Assembly (NCBI GenBank): GCA_001642005.1
Contig: LWCA01000224.1
Span: 1-38,802, forward strand
Length of the DNA stretch: 38,802 bases
Reading direction: 5' to 3'
Source of the DNA: Intoshia linei
Lineage: Eukaryota > Orthonectida > Rhopaluridae
The translations under genes were made by a program, and so were the position numbers. Positions 1 through 12,000 of this stretch are shown piece after piece (position 1 is the first letter of the stretch; each line of letters opens with the position of its first letter). The notes below the pieces were generated by a model that was not told the origin of the DNA, searched no databases, and saw only the letters and a program-made list of their open reading frames with translations.

Positions 1-186
1 TGCGATAATACATGCCTCGAAAAACTGTATTCGAAATTGTAGTTTTTAATTATAAGACTTTTAATTTTTTAATTAATTAAACGGAACACACTCAGACATC
101 CAATTTTATATATGTAAAAAAATCACTTGAATGATACATAATACAGTCTGATTAAATTGTATCACTGACTTTATACAATATTAAAT

Positions 187-1020
187 TGACTGCTATGTAC
201 TAAGTACAAACAACACCTTGGTCTACCGAGGGCACATTTTTATTCTAACAAAAAAATAAATTTATGTTAAAAATCTAACTTAACAATCCTACCATTTTTT
301 TATTATCAACCCTTTAAAGGAGTGTTTCCCAAATTTGCTTGAGGTAGAACCGTCATATCACATTAATTTTTACTTAAAAGTGAATTATTCCATCTTAATT
401 TTGTTTTGTTACAAAAATTCCGACAGACTGAATTATATAGATTTTCACCCATATTGCTTTATTGGAAATGTGTAGACGTTGAATTCACATTTTTTTTGAA
501 ATTGTAGGATCAATATTTACATTTTCAATTTTTATATTAATCGAAATATTTGAAAAATATTGATTGATAATATAATAAAATCTATTTTTCACCGGGAATG
601 CGTAGATTTCTGGGTTTGAAATTTTGAATTTATATCAATTGGAAAAAGCTCTATCAGATTAATTTTCTTTTTTTTTTTTAATTTTCGGACCGTTAATTAT
701 TTCACTTTTTTTAATAAAATATTTCGGAAAAAAAATATATAAATACTAAAATGCTTATTTCATCTTGAAGACGTCACTTATTCAGATTGAAATTTTTTGT
801 GTGTGTTAACAGGATACAACTGTACTACCTGTAAATTTTTTGAAATTCTAGGGCTGTTTTCATAAAAAAAGAAGGGTAATGAAATTCTAGAACTGTTTTC
901 ATAAAAAAAAAGTAATTTGTAATTCTGGCCCTGAAAATATAATTTTTTTAAATTTAATTTTATGATAATGTTTATGATTTTAAAATCCGTATCAGCGAAT
1001 ATATTATTATAAATTTTCCA
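187..1020 (-). repeat. Dispersed repeat family A, long copy
   Basis: This stretch is related over several hundred bases to 12940-13480 (opposite orientation, so the two form an inverted pair), to 30405-31400 and to 37842-38455. Recognisable shared words are the tgtactaagtacaaaca block near 195, the agtgtttcccaaa block near 322, gaaatgtgtagacgtt near 466, gggaatgcgtagatttc near 595 and the tgtgtgtgttaacag block near 800. No intact long ORF is present; the 130-codon minus ORF inside it is low-complexity and not protein-like. The strand is set so that it matches the orientation in which 37842-38455 reads as plus. It is probably a decayed non-autonomous element; the class is uncertain. Confidence 0.7.
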
Positions 1021-1332
1021 ACTCGATGACCGAGTTATAAAATTTATTTTTACCATCACAACAAACTTTGAAATAAATTTTTCATGAAAATTTTGTAAAA
1101 TTTCCGAGGCTTTGGTATTGTATGGGTCATTTTTAAGATACAAATACAGATGGATGAACGTAAATGTCAAACATGTAATTAAATTAGAAATTTTAGTTTC
1201 AAAGTAATAGATGAATTCAAAGTTATTTGAAAAATTTATAGCAACAAAAGTTCAAAATAAGCATTTATTATTATATCGCCCAAATTTCTAACTTGTTAAA
1301 TTTTGTTGAATTATTATAAAATATAAAACATT
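1021..1332. other. Upstream region of CCT5, no gene seen
   Basis: AT-rich sequence between the repeat and the CCT5 start codon. No conserved promoter element can be recognised with confidence. It presumably contains the CCT5 promoter because the coding sequence starts at 1333. Confidence 0.4.
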
Positions 1333-3560
1333 ATGGCTATCGGATCTCTAATGTTTGATGAAAATGGTCGTCCCATGTTGGTAATGAAAGGAGAAGAAAA
1401 TGAAGCTAGACTTAGTGGTAAAGATGCATTAAAAGTAATTGGACCAGTTTTAAATATTTAAACAAACTAGGCCCACATCAATACAGCAAAAACCATTGGA
1501 AATATAGTCAGATCATCTTTAGGTCCTCGAGGGTTAGATAAAATGGTACGTTAATTCCTTTTCTAAATATTTTTACAATAATTTACATTTGAGTAGATGG
1601 TTAGCCCTGATGGTGAAGTCTTGGTTACAAATGACGGTGCAACTATTTTGGATCGAATGGACATTACAGATGAAATTTGCAAATTGATAGTTGAACTTAG
1701 TAAATCACAGGACGATGAAATTGGTGACGGAACAACGAGTGTCGTCGTTTTAGCTTGCTCTCTTCTCCAAAAAGCAGAACATTTAATTGATCGTGGAATT
1801 CACCCAGTCAGAATCGCTGATGGTTATGAAGAAGCAGCCAAATTTGCTTGCAAGCACTTAGATTCCATTGCGGAAAATTACAACGTTGAAGACCGAGATA
1901 TTCTGATTAATGTTGCTGTTACAACATTATCTTCAAAAATGTATATATATTTCATATTTTATTTATATTTATTCCAGTGTGAGTAAAATTAAAAAACAAG
2001 TCGCAGAAATTGCAGTTGACGCAGTTCTAAGTGTTGCTGATATAAAACGAAGAGACGTTAATTTTGAATTGATCAAAATGGAAAGCAAAGTTGGAGGACA
2101 TTTAGAAGATACATGTTTAATAAAAGGTGTCGTTATAGACAAAGATTTTAGTCATCGACAAATGCCATCGGTTTGATTTTTGTATCAATTGCATTTGATT
2201 GATTTTTTTTAGCAAGTAAAAAATGCAAAAATTGCCATTTTAACGTGTCCTTTCGAACCTCCTAAACCTAAAATTAAACATCATTTGGATATTTGCTCAG
2301 TTGAATCTTATAATGAATTAAAGCAGTATGAGGTTGATAAATTCAATGATATGATAAAACAGGTTATATCAGTTTTTACGTTTTATTTTAAAATTTTTAG
2401 ATTAAAAATATAGGAGCCAATGTTGTAATATGCCAATGGGGATTCGATGACGAAGCCAATCATTTATTGTATTATTAAGTTAATTTATTTTTATAATAAT
2501 TAGATTGCAAAATAAATTGCCAGCTGTTAGATGGGTTGGAGGTCCTGAAATTGAAGTAATATGTTATTTTATAATTATACCCGTTTTATAGTTAATAGCT
2601 ATAGCAACTGGTGGAAGAATTGTTCCAAGGTTTAGTGAATTAACGGCTGATAAATTGGGGAAAGCTGGAATAATTCGAGAACTGACAATGGGTACGACTG
2701 CCGAGCGTGTGTTAATCATTGAAGATTGTGAAAAATCTGATACCGTCACAATTTTAGTTAGAGGATCTAATAAAATGGTTACTTGTTATTTTTTTCTGTT
2801 TTAGTATATCTAGATTGTTGATGAGGCAAAAAGAAGTATACATGACGCTCTTTGTGTAGTTCGAAATTTAATTGTGGATGGTCGTATAGTTTATGGCGGT
2901 GGAGCCGCTGATATATCTTCATCTTTGGCTGTTTTTGAAAAATCAGAAAAGGTAATTGTTTATTTCAAATTTCGAAAAATATCGTATTAACAAATGTGAC
3001 CCTATGGAAAAGTTGGAAAATTTAAAATTTTTTTTGTGAAAATAGTAAAAACTATCCAATTCTCATCTATCAAATGTACTTTATTGTGCTAAAATATATT
3101 GTAGCTATCTGGTATTGAACAATACGCTTTCCAAGCCTTTTCAGAAAGTTTGGAAGAGGTTCCCTTGGCTCTAGCTGAAAATAGCGGCCTTTCAGCTATA
3201 GACACTGTGACGAGTGTCAAAAATGCTCAAATCAAATCAAAAAAACACCACATTGGAATTGATTGTAATGATTTAGGAACTAACGGTAAATTTATTAATA
3301 TATAATAGTAAAACAGTACAGATTGATTTTAATTCAATTATAAAATATCTTAACAGTTTCGTAATTAGAGGGTGGACTTGTATTTTTTCATTTTATAATA
3401 TTTTGTGTAGTAATTAATATGATTAGATATGAAGAAATTGCATGTTCTGGAATCATTGAATTCTAAACGCAAACAATTTATGCTTGCATCCCAAGTTGTT
3501 AAAATGATTTTAAAGATAGATGACGTTAGATACCAAGGAAAAGATAGTTTAGATATGTAA
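1333..3560 (+). CDS. CCT5: T-complex protein 1 subunit epsilon (CCT5)
   Basis: Subunit of the cytosolic CCT/TRiC chaperonin, which folds actin, tubulin and other proteins using ATP. Eleven exons join without frame conflict: 1333-1434, 1471-1545, 1597-1940, 1978-2170, 2213-2362, 2401-2468, 2504-2555, 2592-2777, 2814-2951, 3105-3285, 3427-3560. The product is 540 aa, the usual CCT5 length. Seen in the translation: start [16 protein letters not shown], nucleotide-binding TNDGATIL near residue 70, EIGDGTT near 100-106, the apical stretch [10 protein letters not shown], the ATPase motif [10 protein letters not shown], the [10 protein letters not shown] stretch, and VYGGGAAD near the end of the second equatorial half. 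These match the epsilon subunit rather than other CCT subunits. Eight of ten introns are 35-51 nt; the last two are 153 and 141 nt. A consensus poly(A) signal follows seven bases after the stop. It is the only plus-strand housekeeping gene in the window. Confidence 0.97.
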
Positions 3561-3566
3561 AGGATC

Positions 3567-3572
3567 AATAAA
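3567..3572 (+). terminator. Poly(A) signal AATAAA of CCT5
   Basis: AATAAA lies 6 nt after the TAA at 3558-3560, which implies a very short 3' UTR. The motif is common in AT-rich DNA, so position is the main support. Confidence 0.55.
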
Positions 3573-4246
3573 AATTTATCAAAGTGTAATTATATTTGAA
3601 AATGGTTATCCTAAAATACATATGTATATAATGGAATCAAACTATATTGGACCCAGCAGACAGTAAAGATTTTAATTTTTGAGATTTTCTGTAATTTTAT
3701 AAGTCAATGCTTAACGTTTTTTAGGTTGGATACACTAACAGTAAAATTGTTAATTGTATGCCTTAATTAATTATTGGTTAATTCAGCGGTGTTCCAATCT
3801 GAGGCCTCAAAAAATATATTTACACAATGTTAATTAAAAACGTAAAAGATAATGTGATAATATTTCGACATTTCTTTGAAAATATTCGCGAAAAATTTGA
3901 TGCGAAATTACAGGCCTAAAAAAACTTATTCTTATTTTATCATTAAAAACAAATAAAACTTGTGACCATAAAATAGTAAAAACATTTGTTTAGAATAATT
4001 AAATAGCGATAACCTAACCTAACTGGATAATAACTTGTGGTCGGTGAAAATATCAAAATATTTTGACGTACACTCAAAGTTGAGGAATTTGTTAGATTTT
4101 ATACATATTCTTAGCGGATCGGTTGAGAAGCACCTATTTTAACAAAAAAATAAATTTATTTAAAAAGTGAATCTGACGGGTTTTTTCATATAATGGCCAG
4201 CAAATCTAGTTTTTTAAATTTTTATATTTGATAATTACGTCTAATA

Positions 4247-4323
4247 CATGGTTTCTCAACCGGGTTCACGAATTTTTAGATGTTCATAAGGGGTCGTGAA
4301 ATGCAAAAGGTTGAGAACGACTG
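4247..4323. mobile_element. 77-bp hAT-like mini-MITE
   Basis: The left end reads catggtttctcaacc and the right end, reverse-complemented, reads cagtcgttctcaacc, a typical hAT terminal motif. The flanking octamers are gtctaata (4239-4246) and gtataata (4324-4331), matching at 7 of 8 positions as expected for an aged hAT target-site duplication. There is no coding capacity. It lies 41 bp upstream of the piggyBac-type MITE. Confidence 0.75.
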
Positions 4324-4364
4324 GTATAATACTTCGATTTTTCTCTTGGTTTTAATTTAATTAA

Positions 4365-4886
4365 CCCATATACTCCCAGTGTGACCATATGGTCACAAGA
4401 TTACATTTATAAAAACACGTATCAAATTGAAAACGAAGTTAATTAAATATGAAAAATTAAATTAATTAGTATATTATATAACATTCGAGTATATTAGTTT
4501 TCACCGATTAGCCTTCTGTGTCACTGACAGTGGGCCAAAATGATTTTTCAAAGCAAAAAAAAATATTCACTGAAAAAATGTTTTATATTTTTTTTTGTTA
4601 AAGTTGTTATAACTGAATTTAATGAATACCATATGATGAATTCATGTATTGGCTACCATTTGTTGAAATAATTATGTATATTAACGATGCGGTTTTATAT
4701 ATACACACTTTTATTTGCCTTATTCTCCACATGTGAACATATGGAATGTGAAATAACTCCATAACTACAATTGGTAATTACCTAAAATTATATATGGTGA
4801 GAAATAGGAAAGTATGTATTAACTTCCCAAATTTTTGGAAAAATCGAAGCCAAAAAATTGGAAAAATTTGTCTGGGAGTATATGGG
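4365..4886. mobile_element. piggyBac-type MITE, 522 bp
   Basis: Perfect 15-bp terminal inverted repeats: CCCATATACTCCCAG at 4365-4379 and its reverse complement at 4872-4886. Both ends are flanked directly by TTAA (4361-4364 and 4887-4890), the target site duplicated by piggyBac transposases. The interior is non-coding and includes the palindrome gtgaccatatggtcac next to the left repeat. The intact ends suggest a fairly young insertion. No matching transposase gene is in the window. Confidence 0.92.
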
Positions 4887-5100
4887 TTAATAAAAACAGA
4901 AAAATAGTTCCGTACTACAAATCGATTTCCTACCCGGTTAAAAACCACTTCTAAATTGTTGATCTTTTAAAAATTATTATTGTAAAACTTTGAACACAAT
5001 CTCTGGTATACATTCTACACAATACTAATCAATGTTGAAGGCACAAGAAAATCATAACATATTAAATATAATAATTATTATTATTAATATATATATTCTA

Positions 5101-5125
5101 TCGTAACCATCCTGACTTAAATAAT
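5101..5125 (-). repeat. Short dispersed repeat end, shared with 10229-10255
   Basis: gtaaccatcctgacttaaat here is the near-exact reverse complement of the sequence at about 10229-10255. It is probably the end of an otherwise unrecognised element. Confidence 0.45.
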
Positions 5126-5887
5126 GTAAAAGTTTGCAAAAATATTTGTCTGTCTATTTAAATGTTAGATTCAAATTTCAGACAATAACATTTAAGAGAC
5201 CTAACCTTAACCTTTTATGCGGGATAAGTGTAAATAAATTCAAATTATTTATTTTTTAAACATTTTATTATATTCCAATTTTTGTGGTATTTAAGATACA
5301 AAGGTAGATCTAGACAAAATATATTTTGTTATTTCGTTTGTCAATTTTTGAATCAATACAAATACACTCAAGCTCCTTCAATTTGAACAAAATATTTCTA
5401 TAACGTGGAATTCACATAAAATGTCATTGATTTTATTCTAATTACAATTATTAACTGCAACTTTAATATTAATTATTATTTGAACACTCAAATATTTTCC
5501 TTGACCAGTGTTCAAATTTAAGCAGTTTGACTGTATTCCTACTTGAAAATTGATTCCAAAAATAAATCAATCATACGTCATTCTGATAGATTCATCAACA
5601 TTGATATTTCGCAACGGTATGAAGGTATTTCCATATTTAAATCGTTTAAATAATGGAAATGTGTGCTTGTTGAAATATAAAGACAGTTTCAATATTTTTG
5701 ATTTCAAATCCTTTTTTGGGATTATCCATTTAAAACTAAAAATAAATTGTATCATACAATGAGTCATGAGAAATTCAAATAAATTAAATACATAATTGAC
5801 TGCAAATGAATTTAAAAATCAAACGTGCAGCCAAACATGACAATACTCGAGATCTCGCAAACGAAAAATAGGCCCTTAAATAAATTT

Positions 5888-5945
5888 TCGTCAAGACCCT
5901 AAGAGGGTATCGGGTATAGTAGGTTCGGCACTCGTTACACTGACT
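5888..5945 (+). repeat. Conserved block, copy 1 (shared with 15843-15910)
   Basis: Shares taagagggtatcg and gtaggttcggcactggt-like words, in the same order and spacing, with 15843-15910. It is more GC-rich than its surroundings. In this copy the minus strand is not open for long; see the second copy for the possible coding origin. Confidence 0.6.
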
Positions 5946-6903
5946 CTAATAACCTTGCTAAGTGAGCTTTTTATGTTATATTAAACAAGTTTCTACCTAT
6001 TTTGTAATTTCATGTCAGATTGTATTATTTTCTTTTTTAAAATTCGTAGTGACGTTATGGTGTCTGGAATTATTTTGGCTATAATGATAAAATTTTTGAA
6101 TTTTGGTAGGATTCTAAATTTTGATAACATTTTAATTAAAATTTGATAAGATTGATAAATTAGTTATACTGTATTTCAGGTTTCTTAACATTTTTTTAAA
6201 TTTAGCACCCTATGGGTGCTAGCATCCCAGTTAAGAAACTCTGCTGTAGTTGATATCAAGCACGTCATTTTTATACATTGTACAAATTGTAAATTCTTAA
6301 CGTTTTTTATCCACGAAAAACACATTATAGGCAGTTCACCGTATATGGTGCTAAAATGGGTAAACAAAATATACTTGTCACTAGGGTAAACAGTATCAAT
6401 TATCATAGCTAAATTGATAATTTGTTAGCAATATAAAGCATTTTGACTTGTAATCACTGGCTATATTTGTTTAAATGGAATGTTTAAATTGTATAATTTA
6501 TGTGAATTTCAATTTAAATTGAATACAATAGGTCGTAAAATGTTTGGGAAGCTGCTCCTATTTATAATGCAACAAATGTAGTAGAATTAAAATATAGCAT
6601 TTATGGCAATAATAGCAGTTATCTCTGGTTAGTTACAAGTCAATCGTCTAGGTTAATGGCATATCGAGATGGATACTGGCAACTTGCTTTTTCCTAGCAA
6701 GCACATTTAGTTGGTTACTGACTGCAAGGTCGTAAAAAGCTAACCGGTTAAAAATATTTTTCACTATTTTTTTAATACAATGAGATAATATAATTAATTT
6801 TTATTGCCCTAATAAATAGTACAATGCAAATGTTTAAGATGATAAATTTCATTAAATATACTCACATTTTAAATTTTCATATCATTTTACTTTTACTTTA
6901 ATT

Positions 6904-8051
6904 ATGAACCTCTCTATTTCCCAAAACTCTGAAGCTCCAGTAAAGGAAAGCAACAGGATTAAACGAGTCAATCAGGCTATGAACTGTAATGAATGTTTTC
7001 TAATTTTACCGGGTAATCAATTATATTGCAAATGTGGCAATAAACGCATTTGTAGTTCTAAAAACTACAATATCTAAATCTAAAAACCCAATCTCACATT
7101 ATAAACATCAGTTTAAAAGTAAACGACGTCAATAATAATCAAACTGATTTCAAATACGATTTAGTAAAAGCCTTCATTTCAGCGGATATACCATTTTCTA
7201 AACTCAGAAACAAGCATTTACAAAAACTATTCAATAACATGAAATTTCCGCTACCATCTGAAACATCGTGTAGAGATCTTGAAAAGAAAGTGTATGAAAA
7301 CTCTATGATAGATATCAAAAATTACCTTTCCAACAGAAACGAGTTTTTCATGATTGTCGATGAAACCTCGCTTAAAGGTGAAAAATATGCTAATTTCTTA
7401 ATAAGTTTACAATTTTAATATAGTGTATTTATAGGTCTTGCAAATAAACCGGATATATCTTATTTAGTTTGCTGTGATTTTTTGGAAAAATCTCCTAATA
7501 ATAATTATATCAAAAATAAAATAAGTGGTGTTATATCTTACTTTAACCTCAAACCTGAAAATTTCATACTATTGTTGAGTGATGCTGCCTCCTATATGAA
7601 ACTGGGTGGACTAAAGTTAAAAAATGAAAGTTTTAATTTTGATAACGGGAAAATAGTTCACTTTCATAAGTTATTTCATATTACGTGTATTGTCCATCTA
7701 TACCACAACATCACTGGAAAAATAATAAGCCATTATAGCAACATAAATGAACTCATTATTTCAATTAACATAGCTCTATCAAAATGTGCATCTCGAAAAA
7801 AACTTTACAAAAATTCCCTTGCCACCGAATTTTTGTAAGACGAGGTTTGGAGATTGGTTGAAGATAGTCGAATATTATTCAAAACAATATATTTTCATAA
7901 AAGAAATTGTAAATGAATTTATTGACGATGGTGCTATAGTGGAAAGGGTTAAAAAAGTTGTTAGCCACACTAATTTATGTAAAGAAATTGTTGAAATTAT
8001 GCACAACTACTTTTTTTATATATCCTCTAATAAAAAAGTCATGCTCTGTTA
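6904..8051 (+). pseudogene. Decayed hAT transposase (CGGBP1-like N-terminus)
   Basis: Three stretches read like a hAT-superfamily transposase of the group with a CGGBP1-like zinc finger. 6904-7110 carries the finger (LYCKCGNK, then HYKHQFKSKRR in another frame). About 7119-7404 carries the spacer to catalytic start, with FMIVDETSLKG containing the expected catalytic Asp. 7435-8051 continues through LLLSDAASYMK, SKCASRKKLYKN, TRFGDWLKIVEYYS and IVERVKKVV. The reading frame changes after the finger, at about 7405-7434 (where a 30-nt GT-AG intron would also restore it) and near 7820-7845. The C-terminal dimerisation domain is absent. It is therefore a dead remnant. Terminal repeats could not be found. 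Confidence 0.8.
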
Positions 8052-9016
8052 ACTATAAAATATCAGATGCTTTGTATGATTTAAACAACCTAAATTTCAA
8101 TATAATGAAATAATATAATATATTTTTTATACATCTTATTTATTTCATTATCTAAAAAACCAATATTTAAGACATTTATTTGTTTTTTTACATAATAAAA
8201 CTAATTAGATTTGATTTCATAGATACATCTAGATTTTTTATTTCATCTAGTTTCTAGAGTTTAATTTATGCAATATCTAATATTTTTTGACTAAAATACT
8301 CAAATTTTCTTCTTTTTTTTTCCTAATTTGCCAGTGTATCATAATTAGGGTAAGTTTTTTAATAACCCATGGAAATTAAAAAAATAACGTCTAATTTTTG
8401 GTAACTTTATTAACTTTTATAAAATTTTTTATATGCACTGCACTCCTGCAAAAACAAAGTTTTCTCAATTTTTGTGGTAGCAAACCGTTTACAATTTTCA
8501 TAATATCATATTATCTATACCACTTTCTATGTTAAGGCTAACTGTATTTATTATGTTTTGCAAAGTCAAATTCACAGAGTCATTATGGATACATTCGTAT
8601 ACCTTACATTTTGAATAAAAAAAATTAATAAATTGAAATTTTTTACAAATGTAAACAAAAAATGACTAAAAGTTTAATTAGCCAATTAATAAGCATAATA
8701 TTCGTATCATCATGCTAATTAACATACAAAATTAAATTTTATTTGTCCTGATCATAATTTATTTAATTTTATTGCACCAATAAAAAATTTAAAATTTACA
8801 AGAGTGAAAAGAACACGATTTGGCAACACTGCATTGTTTGAAAAAATTTGCTATACTCATGTACTGGTTTATCTTGTTATAGTCAATTTAATTGTTAATT
8901 TTTGGTGGCCCTACTTGTCACTCATAAATCACAAATTTCAGTTAAACATTCATGTTTTAACTCTTCTAATAGTGATTTTAATAAGTCACCAAAAATGAAA
9001 ATTAAAATACAACAAA
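8052..9016. other. AT-rich stretch without a supported gene
   Basis: Lies between the transposase remnant and the synaptotagmin stop. The minus strand has a short open stretch near 8870-8975 and another near 8750-8860, either of which might be lost C2-domain coding sequence, but neither aligns by eye to a C2 domain. A plus-strand ORF at 8804-8998 begins KRTRFGNTALFEK and is not recognised. Confidence 0.4.
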
Positions 9017-12000
9017 TTAGTATGGGTTATAAAACCAGAAATGTTGAGAAATTACTACAATATATAAGTACTTTATGTGATAGATGTGGCATATAAGTAG
9101 TTTTTTTTTGATACAATAAAATATTCTCAATCGAATAGATAGATTTTGATCATCAAATGTTTTTAATTTGTCATTTATAGGTTTTATATCAATTTGACTA
9201 CGGTTTTCCTCTGATTCTTGCTTTATTTCCTTTTCTTCAACAATTACTTTGTCTATACTGGAAAAATTCTAATATATATTAAGATTGTATAGTTTATCAA
9301 AAAATATTCTTATTTAACGGTATTCAGAATTCCCTAATTTTAGGCCTCTATAAATTCTGTTATATAGGATTGTATTGTATGCATATACTATAATATAGTA
9401 ATTATATGCAGTACCATAATTTTTACGGTTACAGCCAATGTGGATTTGTAATCTTTTCTAATTAAAACTATTTGCTTCTTTGCCCCATTCGAATTTTTAA
9501 ATGCTATCAATTCTTCTCTGGATGTATACAATATTTCCTTTTTTGTTCTTATCTATAAATTTATTTTTCTTATTATTGAAACAGATTTAAATAGGCTAAT
9601 TAGTAATTACAGTGAATGTGAGATATTCGTGAGTCAAATTATTGGTATAAAAATAAAAACATTCATTCCATTTTGGAAAGCAATTATGCTTTTGAATACC
9701 GGTTTCATGATTAACTTGTCCCATGCTAGTTATTACCAATGTAGACGGTTCGTGCATATTTTGTTTTGTTCTCTAATAGAAATTTATTAAAAAAAGTTGA
9801 TAACTTTTTAGGTAGATTTGCAAATAATTCCCTCATTTGTACAATGTACATGTGTAAATAAATAATAGGGTAAATAAGCCTTACTTATATAAAGTAAAAG
9901 TGCTAAAAATGTATGTCTCTGTAACTATTTATTTAGAAAACTGACAGTCCCAGAAATTTAAAAAATCACGTTCCAAGTCAGTTTATTCAGTTACAGAAAA
10001 TAAGATACATTTCACTGTCAAAAAGCTGCACCTTCACTGCGAAAAACCCAAATTACCATTTTTTTAAAAAATTAAAAAAACTAGTCTCTGAATTTTATTA
10101 AACTCAAAATAATTATATTAATATAGTTTTTAAAGTTTAATGCAGTCTAAAGTCTCTTGAATGTTATCTAAATAATTTGAAAATTGCATTTAATTTAAAT
10201 TTTAAATAGACACAGCTATTTTCTACAACTTTTACCCTATTTAAGTCAGGGTGGTTACAATACAATCATTTTAAATAATTATAATTTAAAAATTTACAGG
10301 TAAGTCTTGTGCTGAATGTATTTTAACATACACTGCCAATTGTTCAATACTATCATCAGAAATCTACTAAAATAAAAATACGAAGTATTAATTGTAACCT
10401 CCAAATTTTCACTATATGTTAACCAACTTGTTTTCATGTAAATTTTTCCAAATTCTAAACGATAATACTATTTTAAAAATTTTAATTTGTCAATAATACG
10501 TGTACCCTTTCTGTAATTTCATTTACCAATTTTTCTAGTCGAATAAAACATCTAAACATTAAAAAATAAATACAAATGCCATTAAATTACTCTCCAAGTT
10601 TATCGTCAGAATTATAATCTTTATCAAAGCATTCTATGTTGAATAATATGTATCACCGCTAAAAAAATTTAAATTACCAATTTGTAATGCCTGCCCTTGA
10701 AATTGGTAAATAATTGCCTAAATTAATTAATAATTATAATAACTTACTATCCAAATGATGTGACAGAATTACATGCACATACATATTTATATGGGGTATT
10801 GCATAATGTAAACAACATTACCAAAAATTCTTCATTCCAAACAGGATTACAAGTCTCTGGAATAACTTTAGTTTTAAATTGATGATTTGAAACATTGATC
10901 ACACAGTAAGCGTCAGAGGTATCATCTCCAAATAAATTAAAATCAGCAGCTTTCAAGTTCTTTGCATGTTTAATTTCAATTTTTATTAATCCCTAGTAAA
11001 TTTAACCACTATTATTAAACGAATACCTGTGGATTCAGCAAGCGATTTCGTGTTTTATTAGAATTTTTGGACAAGGGAATTACCAATTGATTGGGCATAA
11101 CCAACGTTGATTTTAATTTATCTGATACAATTTTATCAATTATATTCCTACGTAAGTGTATTAGTTTTTCAAATTTCAAGCCATAATTATTAAACTGAAT
11201 TATTATTTATTATTGTTATTATTATTTAATAAATTATTGGCAATAATGCATGAAAGTTAAAAATGAGATGAAGGTAAAATTGTTAATTGAAATTTAATAT
11301 AAAAGTATAATTTTAATTATAGTAATTACTTGATAATGGCAACATTTAGCAAATGAGCAGTGTTGGTTAGTGTAAAATTGATATTCTAATTAAAAAAGTA
11401 TTAAAATGTTTATTTACATAATGTTAATAATATACCGGTTCATTTATAAAAAAGAAGGAAACGTTGTCAATAAAAGGTGGATTATTTATTAATGGATATA
11501 AAATTATTCTGATTATTCCTTGAATCTAAATTGTATATTTAGTTAACATTCGATTAATGAGATGAATGAATAATAAGACCTGGCGGAATAGACTTTAAAA
11601 ACAACAAACATAATTTAGGACAGGAGTTTCTTAAAATTTCTTCTTCGGTCCAGAGTTAGTAAAATTAAATTTTTCCAAAAATTATTTGAAAAAGAAGATA
11701 TTTCCCTTAATCGTTGGTAAAATAGTGTTTTTCAAAAAAAATATTGGAAAAAGGGGACTTTTGCCTCAAGAATTGATAAAATTGAATTTTTAATTAGATT
11801 TTATTACTTTAATTTATTGGTGGGATAAAAGTGGTATTTTTGAAATAATAATGTAGCGGTCGTTTAGGTTAAGTTATGATCACTATGATTAAGTTTGATT
11901 TTATTAGTTACTGAGTATTAAATTTATATTTTTGAATATTGTAACCTGAAAATTTTGTATTCCAATCAAAATATTTCTCACATACATTTGAATGAGAACA

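Larger units (their letters stand above)
3573..6903. other. Intergenic region with small transposons
   Basis: No convincing gene. The short ORFs at 5550-5767 (both strands) and 6185-6406 are low-complexity and have no recognisable family. The region holds a 77-bp hAT-like mini-element (4247-4323), a piggyBac-type MITE (4365-4886), a short shared block at 5101-5125 also found at 10229-10255, and the conserved block at 5888-5945. Confidence 0.6.

Noticed and set aside
778-1170. 130-codon minus-strand ORF
   Set aside because: Lies in repeat family A and is low-complexity Phe/Asn/Lys text with internal repetition; other copies do not keep the frame.
5550-5767. Overlapping ORFs on both strands
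   Set aside because: They mirror each other in AT-rich DNA, and neither shows a domain or splice context.
5888-5945. tRNA or tRNA-derived SINE because of ggttcggcact
   Set aside because: Resembles a B box only loosely; no A box at the right distance and no cloverleaf can be drawn.
8804-9096. Plus-strand ORFs beginning KRTRFGNTALFEK
   Set aside because: Partly antisense to the synaptotagmin last exon; no family recognised and no splice signals linking them.
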